This document shows, one piece after another, positions 6,182-9,915 of a stretch of DNA of 9,915 nt. A program made the position numbers and the translations under genes. Every line of letters begins with the position of its first letter. Within the stretch, counting starts at the first letter, position 1. Where the stretch lies: NCBI GenBank assembly GCA_024690635.1, contig JAILOW010000013.1, positions 1-9,915 of the forward strand. The letters run 5' to 3'. The notes beneath the pieces are model-generated. The model was given only the letters and a program-made list of their open reading frames with translations. It was not told where the DNA came from and did not search any database. This DNA is from Butyrivibrio sp. GTDB lineage: Bacteria; Bacillota_A; Clostridia; Lachnospirales; Lachnospiraceae.

Positions 6182-7591
6182 TCAAAGCTCCTCAACGCGG
6201 ATCATATTTGTTCTGCCGGGTATGCCCAGAGGAACTCCGGCGGTGAGTACCACCTTGTCTCCCTCTTTCAGGTAACCTGCATTTCTGGCGGAATTGATAG
6301 CCTCTTTAAAGAGCTCATCCGCTGTATCTTCCTGTCTGATATGAAGGGGCGTTACTCCCCACATAAGGTTCAGCTGTCTGCACACTGTAGGATTGATGGT
6401 GCATGCAATGATCTGACAATTTGGTTTATATCTGGATACCATGCTTGCGGTAAATCCAGACATGGTGACTGTGAGTATGGCATCTGCGTCCACTTCTGCA
6501 GCGATGTTACAGGTAGCATGGGAAATAGCCGCAGTAGAATCCGTGGGAGCATAGTCTCTTTTACGGAGTCTTCCCACATAATCAATATCGGACTCGGTAC
6601 GCTCTGCGATCCTTGCCATGGTCTTAACTGCCTCAACAGGGTACTCTCCGGAGGCGGTCTCGCCTGAAAGCATGATAGCTGTGGTTCCGTCGTATATAGC
6701 GTTGGCTACATCCGTAACCTCTGCTCTTGTGGGGCGGGGATGATGCATCATGGAATCAAGCATCTGTGTGGCAGTAATAACATACTTGCCCTCTGCTTCT
6801 GCCTTCTTTATCATCATTTTCTGGATCACGGGAACATCCTCAAAAGGAACCTCGACACCCATGTCTCCTCTTGCAACCATGATTCCGTCAGCCACGTCAA
6901 GGATCTCGTCCAGATTATCGATGCCCTGAGTGCTCTCGATCTTGGCAATGATCTTCATGTTGCTGTTATGCTCTTTAATGATCTCTCTTATGGCAAGAAC
7001 ATCGTCTTTAGTCCTTACAAAAGAAGCCGCAACAAAATCAAATCCCTGCTCGCAGCCAAATTCTATATCAGCTCTGTCCTGGTCACTTAAATATGGCATT
7101 GTGAGCTTGGCTCCGGGCACGTTTACACCCTTCTTATCGGAAATCGGTCCGCCGTTTTTAACTGTGCAGACTATATCTGTATCAGTTACTTTATCAACAC
7201 CAAGTTCGATAAGTCCGTCATCCAAAAGGATGGTCATGCCGGGGTGACAGTCATTGGTAAGTTCCTTATATGTTATGGACACCTGATCTTTTGTGCCCTC
7301 AACCTCTCTTGCTGTAAGTGTAAAAGTCTGACCTGCTTCCAGTTCTTCTTTTCCGTTTGCAAAATCCTCGAGCCTTATCTCAGGGCCCTTGGTATCCAGC
7401 ATCACGGCCACAGGAAGATTCAGCTCATCACGGAGCTTTCTGATCCTGTCATATTTTCTCTTGTGCTCCTCATGTGAGCCGTGTGAAAAGTTAAATCTGG
7501 CAACATTCATTCCCGCCAGCATTATCTCTCTTAATTTTTCCTCGCTCTCGCTGGCAGGTCCGATGGTGCAAATTATTTTAGTTTTACGCAT
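6182..7591 (-). CDS. pyk: Pyruvate kinase (short form)
   Basis: Pyruvate kinase transfers phosphate from PEP to ADP, giving pyruvate and ATP in the last step of glycolysis. The 469-aa product is the compact form without the extra C-terminal PEP-utiliser-like domain found in Bacillus. Motifs are KIICTIGPAS (5-14), NFSHGSHEEH (34-43), LDTKGPEIR (65-73), IIAKIES (214-220; catalytic Lys217 and metal ligand Glu219), ARGDMGVE (240-247; Asp243) and the MLSGETASGEYP block (307-318). Glu71, at the position of muscle Glu117, predicts potassium dependence, although Leu74 replaces the usual Thr. ATG at 7591 has AAAGGA 5 nt upstream and overlaps the decarboxylase end by 19 nt. Pyruvate kinase is not part of this cluster in B. 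subtilis, so its place here is unusual. The function is certain. Confidence 0.97.
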   Translation of the reverse strand: MRKTKIICTIGPASESEEKLREIMLAGMNVARFNFSHGSHEEHKRKYDRIRKLRDELNLPVAVMLDTKGPEIRLEDFANGKEELEAGQTFTLTAREVEGTKDQVSITYKELTNDCHPGMTILLDDGLIELGVDKVTDTDIVCTVKNGGPISDKKGVNVPGAKLTMPYLSDQDRADIEFGCEQGFDFVAASFVRTKDDVLAIREIIKEHNSNMKIIAKIESTQGIDNLDEILDVADGIMVARGDMGVEVPFEDVPVIQKMMIKKAEAEGKYVITATQMLDSMMHHPRPTRAEVTDVANAIYDGTTAIMLSGETASGEYPVEAVKTMARIAERTESDIDYVGRLRKRDYAPTDSTAAISHATCNIAAEVDADAILTVTMSGFTASMVSRYKPNCQIIACTINPTVCRQLNLMWGVTPLHIRQEDTADELFKEAINSARNAGYLKEGDKVVLTAGVPLGIPGRTNMIRVEEL

Positions 7592-9018
7592 AGTAGTCCT
7601 TTCGCTTCTGTTTCTATTATACCGTGATTATCCTCTGTATCTCCAGTCACAAGTCCCTGAAGATTGAGATTTTTCCTGCAGAGCTCTTTTATTTCATCTA
7701 TAAGTTCTCTGCTGATCTCCTCTCCCGGCACCACAAGCGGTATCCCCGGTGGATACAGATTCACAAAGTCCGCAGAGATCCGTCCCTGCGCCTGATCCAG
7801 TGCCACTACCTCTTTCTCCATATCCCAGGCTTCTCCTATGGAAAAGACCTTTTTAGGGAGCATGGCATAAATACTACCCGAATCCTTTGTCACGCTTTTT
7901 TCTGAAGTAAGCTTTTTATCTATTTCGATAAGCGCTTTTATAAGTCTGTCGATCCCTTCCTCCAGATCCCAGCCGGTTATAATGGCAAGAGCATAACTCT
8001 CCCCGGCCATCTCAAGCTGAAGCGCATATTCCTCACGAAGTATATCATATAACTGCTTTCCTGTCATTGCGCCGTCCCGCACATATATCAGTACTTTTGC
8101 AGGATCTTCCAGTTCATCCTTGCCAGGAATCTTTATTTTACTGCACTTTGCGGTCTCTATTTGTATCTTTTCCCTGTATTTTACAAGCTTTGAAAGATAT
8201 TCGGCGCCGCTCTCCTCAAGCTCCTTCATACAAAGATCTATAGACGACATAAGCACATATGAAGGGCTGCTGGACTGATAAATACGAAGAAATTTCTTCA
8301 GCTCACTTTTATCTACCAGATTCCCATTAATATGTATCAGTGCAGTCTGCGTCATGGAAGGAAGCGTCTTGTGAACACTGTGCACCACAATATCCGCCCC
8401 CTGCTGCACAGCGCTTGCAGGGACACCCTCTCCAAAGCCAAAATGCGCACCATGGGCGGCATCAACAATAAGCGGGATACCATATCTGTGACACACCATG
8501 ACAATCCCCGGAACATCCGCGCATTTGCCTTCGTATGTAGGAGATGTGATAAACACTGCCTCTGGCTTTTCTTCTGCCGCAGAAATTGCCGCTTCTACAT
8601 CCTCCGGCCTCACACAGTCCGGAATACCGTACTCATCTATTACTCTTGCAGGAAGGTACTCCACATCAAGATTTCTTAAGTACGCAGCATGATAAAAGGA
8701 TCTGTGGCTTCCCCTTGATGCCAGGATCCTGCCGTTTCTTTTTACCGCAGCGGAAACAGCAGACAGAACCCCTGCTGTACTTCCGTTAATAAGAAAGTAC
8801 GTTTCATCTGCGCCGTACAATCTGCATGCTCTTTGCTCAGCCTCAAGTATGATCCCTTCCTCATCATGGAGATTGTCGAAATCATCAATTTCCGTGATAT
8901 CACAACGAAAAGCACCCTTTAAGGGGGTGCTTTCAACATTTCGCTTATGCCCCGGCATGTGAAAAGGATACATTTCACTGTCAGCCAGATTCTCAAGTTC
9001 CCGATAAATATCAGGCAT
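7573..9018 (-). CDS. Orn/Lys/Arg decarboxylase family PLP enzyme (YaaO-like)
   Basis: This is a fold-type I PLP enzyme of the bacterial Orn/Lys/Arg decarboxylase group, likely decarboxylating a basic amino acid to a polyamine precursor; the substrate cannot be read from sequence. Of 481 residues, the N-terminus carries MYPFHMPGHKR (16-26), the glycine-rich LINGSTAGV (76-84), the cofactor-ring segment IVDAAHGAH (184-192) with Asp186 and His189, and the Schiff-base Lys217 in HSVHKTLPSMTQ (213-224). The C-terminal third is the decarboxylase C-terminal domain, including PPGIPLVVPGE. The N-terminal response-regulator-like wing domain of the large inducible E. coli enzymes is absent, as in YaaO and Bacillus SpeA. 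ATG at 9018 overlaps the HD gene by 8 nt, with AAGGG upstream. In Bacillus, yaaO also heads this cluster, so the position is ancestral. Confidence 0.92.
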   Translation of the reverse strand: MPDIYRELENLADSEMYPFHMPGHKRNVESTPLKGAFRCDITEIDDFDNLHDEEGIILEAEQRACRLYGADETYFLINGSTAGVLSAVSAAVKRNGRILASRGSHRSFYHAAYLRNLDVEYLPARVIDEYGIPDCVRPEDVEAAISAAEEKPEAVFITSPTYEGKCADVPGIVMVCHRYGIPLIVDAAHGAHFGFGEGVPASAVQQGADIVVHSVHKTLPSMTQTALIHINGNLVDKSELKKFLRIYQSSSPSYVLMSSIDLCMKELEESGAEYLSKLVKYREKIQIETAKCSKIKIPGKDELEDPAKVLIYVRDGAMTGKQLYDILREEYALQLEMAGESYALAIITGWDLEEGIDRLIKALIEIDKKLTSEKSVTKDSGSIYAMLPKKVFSIGEAWDMEKEVVALDQAQGRISADFVNLYPPGIPLVVPGEEISRELIDEIKELCRKNLNLQGLVTGDTEDNHGIIETEAKGLLCVKLK

Positions 9019-9568
9019 AATTTACCCTTATTTTCCCTTTCCTAAGCTTTAAAGTCTCTAAAGTGGACGCATACTTATCAGCCATACAAACAACCCATGC
9101 TTCTCTGCACATAGGTGTCTTTAATGTAAGCGGCCACATATGTTTTTTTATAATGTCCTTTTCTCTCTCAGTCAGAGTAAAGTCTCTGGTGGCATTTCTA
9201 AGAGCAATTCCGGGATGATAGAAACCGTGCAGCTTAGGGTGGATATTCCCCGGAGCCTCGGCATCATGCCAGTCATAGAGAAAATAATCATGTAAAAGAG
9301 CTCCCCTTACAAGCGCACTTTGTTTTGCCTTGATACCAAGCTTGTCGTTAAGCTTGATAGCACAAAGAGCAACATGGATACAATGCTCATATACTGTAAC
9401 ATTGCCATGCTGAATAAAATTCTTGAGCTTTAGAAAATTCTCTGATTCGAGAATATCGATACCATTAGTGTGAAGGATTTGGCGATATTCCTCATTATCT
9501 TCCATCTCTGCAAGTATATTGGGATCAAAAGTATCCGGATCGTAATGCTTTACGTCCAGAACTTTCAT
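9011..9568 (-). CDS. HD-domain metal-dependent phosphohydrolase
   Basis: This is a small HD-superfamily hydrolase, 185 aa from the ATG at 9568. The metal-site residues are visible in order: EHCIHVALCA (61-70, His65, with His62 nearby), the HD pair ALLHDYFLYDWH (His93, Asp94), HGFYHPGIAL (His118), IIKKHMWP (His143) and VVCMADKYAST (Asp164). The extra histidines suggest a two-metal site. Such proteins hydrolyse phosphate esters or nucleotides, but the substrate is unknown. No signal peptide or membrane segment is present. The frame is open to an ATG at 9652, but that start has no ribosome site and would lie upstream of the predicted transcript. The ATG at 9568 has AAGGAG at 6 nt. It is the first gene of the putative operon and overlaps the decarboxylase by 8 nt. 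Confidence 0.9.
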   Translation of the reverse strand: MKVLDVKHYDPDTFDPNILAEMEDNEEYRQILHTNGIDILESENFLKLKNFIQHGNVTVYEHCIHVALCAIKLNDKLGIKAKQSALVRGALLHDYFLYDWHDAEAPGNIHPKLHGFYHPGIALRNATRDFTLTEREKDIIKKHMWPLTLKTPMCREAWVVCMADKYASTLETLKLRKGKIRVNYA

Positions 9569-9574
9569 TATTAT

Positions 9575-9580
9575 CTCCTT
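9575..9580 (-). promoter_or_regulatory. Shine-Dalgarno site deciding the HD-protein start
   Basis: AAGGAG on the minus strand lies 6 nt before the ATG at 9568. The in-frame ATG codons upstream (9652, 9622 and 9604) lack a comparable site, so this element marks residue 29 of the longest frame as the true start. Confidence 0.8.
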
Positions 9581-9628
9581 ATCCTCACGGGCCAGTCTAT
9601 GCATCAATCTATCTCCAAACATCTTTTT

Positions 9629-9657
9629 GTTATATGCAGTATTAAGAACCATTTCAC
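9629..9657 (-). promoter_or_regulatory. Candidate promoter of the nine-gene operon
   Basis: On the minus strand, GTGAAA (9652-9657, 4/6 to the -35 consensus) and TATAAC (9629-9634, 5/6 to the -10 consensus) are 17 nt apart. Transcription would start near 9622 and leave a leader of about 54 nt before the ATG at 9568. A second, weaker pair is TTAATA (9696-9701) and TGTTAT (9673-9678), also 17 nt apart. Both are by-eye predictions. Confidence 0.35.
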
Positions 9658-9742
9658 GAAGTTAGCTACATGATAACACAGTATGCCCCTAAATGTATTA
9701 AAAACATAAAAATAATCACTAAATATTTTAGCTTTAGAGAAT

Positions 9743-9766
9743 AAAAAAACCGGCTATTTAAGCCGG
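9743..9766 (-). terminator. Intrinsic terminator of the tRNA cluster
   Basis: On the minus strand CCGGCT and AGCCGG form a perfect 6-bp GC-rich stem (9761-9766 with 9750-9755) around the 5-nt loop TAAAT, followed directly by seven T residues (9743-9749). It lies 17 nt after the tRNA-Phe 3' end and so ends the tRNA transcript and separates it from the protein operon. Confidence 0.9.
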
Positions 9767-9783
9767 AGATTAATAAAAAAAGA

Positions 9784-9856
<73 letters not shown>

Positions 9857-9860
9857 ATAG

Positions 9861-9915
9861 TAGCGGGGACAGGATTTGAACCTATGACCTTCGGGTTATG
9901 AGCCCGACGAGCTTC
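9861..9915 (-). tRNA. Initiator tRNA-Met (CAU), 5' part outside window
   Basis: The visible 55 nt on the minus strand include the 3' side of the D arm, the anticodon arm TCGGG-CTCATAA-CCCGA (anticodon CAT), the T-arm ATAGG-TTCAAAT-CCTGT and the acceptor 3' strand CCCCGCT with discriminator A73. The three consecutive G-C pairs in the anticodon stem are the hallmark of initiator tRNA. CCA is not encoded (the following bases are CTA). Base 72 is T rather than the more usual A, and base 1 lies beyond the window edge. Confidence 0.92.

Larger units (their letters stand above)
1513..9568 (-). other. Putative nine-gene operon (HD hydrolase to rsmI)
   Basis: Nine minus-strand genes follow each other with these junctions, in transcription order: 8-nt overlap, 19-nt overlap, 8-nt gap (or 4-nt overlap), 24-nt gap, 13-nt gap, 4-nt ATGA overlap, 14-nt overlap and 34-nt gap. 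No terminator-like hairpin or large spacer interrupts them. The order decarboxylase, (pyk), kinase, yaaR, holB, ricT, yabB, rsmI mirrors the B. subtilis yaaO-to-yabC region, which supports conserved co-transcription. Internal promoters cannot be excluded. Confidence 0.75.

Noticed and set aside
6104..6667. 187-codon plus-strand frame across the pyk/kinase junction
   Set aside because: It is antisense to conserved pyk sequence, with no motif and no ribosome site of note.

Overview
The window reads as the chromosome of a moderate-G+C Firmicute, most likely a clostridium of the Lachnospiraceae (Butyrivibrio/Pseudobutyrivibrio-like). The grounds are strong AGGAG-type ribosome binding sites, the RicT (YaaT)-HolB-YaaR gene neighbourhood typical of Bacillota, a guanylate-kinase-like gene in the place where Bacillus has tmk, and tRNA genes without an encoded CCA. 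The genus is inferred from gene content and family memory, not from a search. Every supported gene lies on the minus strand, so transcription runs from the right edge to the left edge.

Layout in transcription order. At the right edge are the 3' part of an initiator tRNA-Met(CAU) and a complete tRNA-Phe(GAA), 4 nt apart, closed by a clear intrinsic terminator. After about 175 nt of AT-rich DNA with a candidate promoter comes a tightly packed nine-gene block (about 9568 down to 1513). It encodes an HD-domain metal-dependent hydrolase, an Orn/Lys/Arg-decarboxylase-family PLP enzyme (YaaO-like), pyruvate kinase, a divergent guanylate-kinase-like P-loop kinase, YaaR (DUF327), DNA polymerase III delta' (HolB), RicT/YaaT (PSP1), a tRNA1(Val)-type N6-adenine methyltransferase (YabB/TrmN6 family) and RsmI (16S rRNA C1402 2'-O-methyltransferase). 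Neighbours overlap by 4-19 nt or are at most 34 nt apart, so they look like one operon. After a 205-nt spacer with its own promoter and a structured leader, ATP-type phosphoenolpyruvate carboxykinase (pckA) begins and runs off the left edge.

How it fits together: the core (yaaR-holB-ricT-yabB-rsmI) is a conserved information-processing cluster covering clamp loading, RNase Y/RNA maturation, and tRNA and rRNA modification. It corresponds to B. subtilis yaaO-tmk-yaaQ-yaaR-holB-yaaT-yabA-yabB-yazA-yabC. Compared with that order, tmk, yaaQ, yabA and yazA are missing, a gmk-like kinase and pyruvate kinase have taken up positions after the decarboxylase, and an HD hydrolase heads the unit. Pyruvate kinase and pckA both act on PEP and lie about 5 kb apart.

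No CRISPR, transposon, phage or toxin-antitoxin element is visible, and I see no clear undescribed system. The items most worth a second look are the kinase, which has lost the usual guanine-recognition residues, the mixed operon composition, and the hairpin-rich pckA leader. Two start codons differ from the longest ORF: the HD protein at 9568 and holB at 5107.
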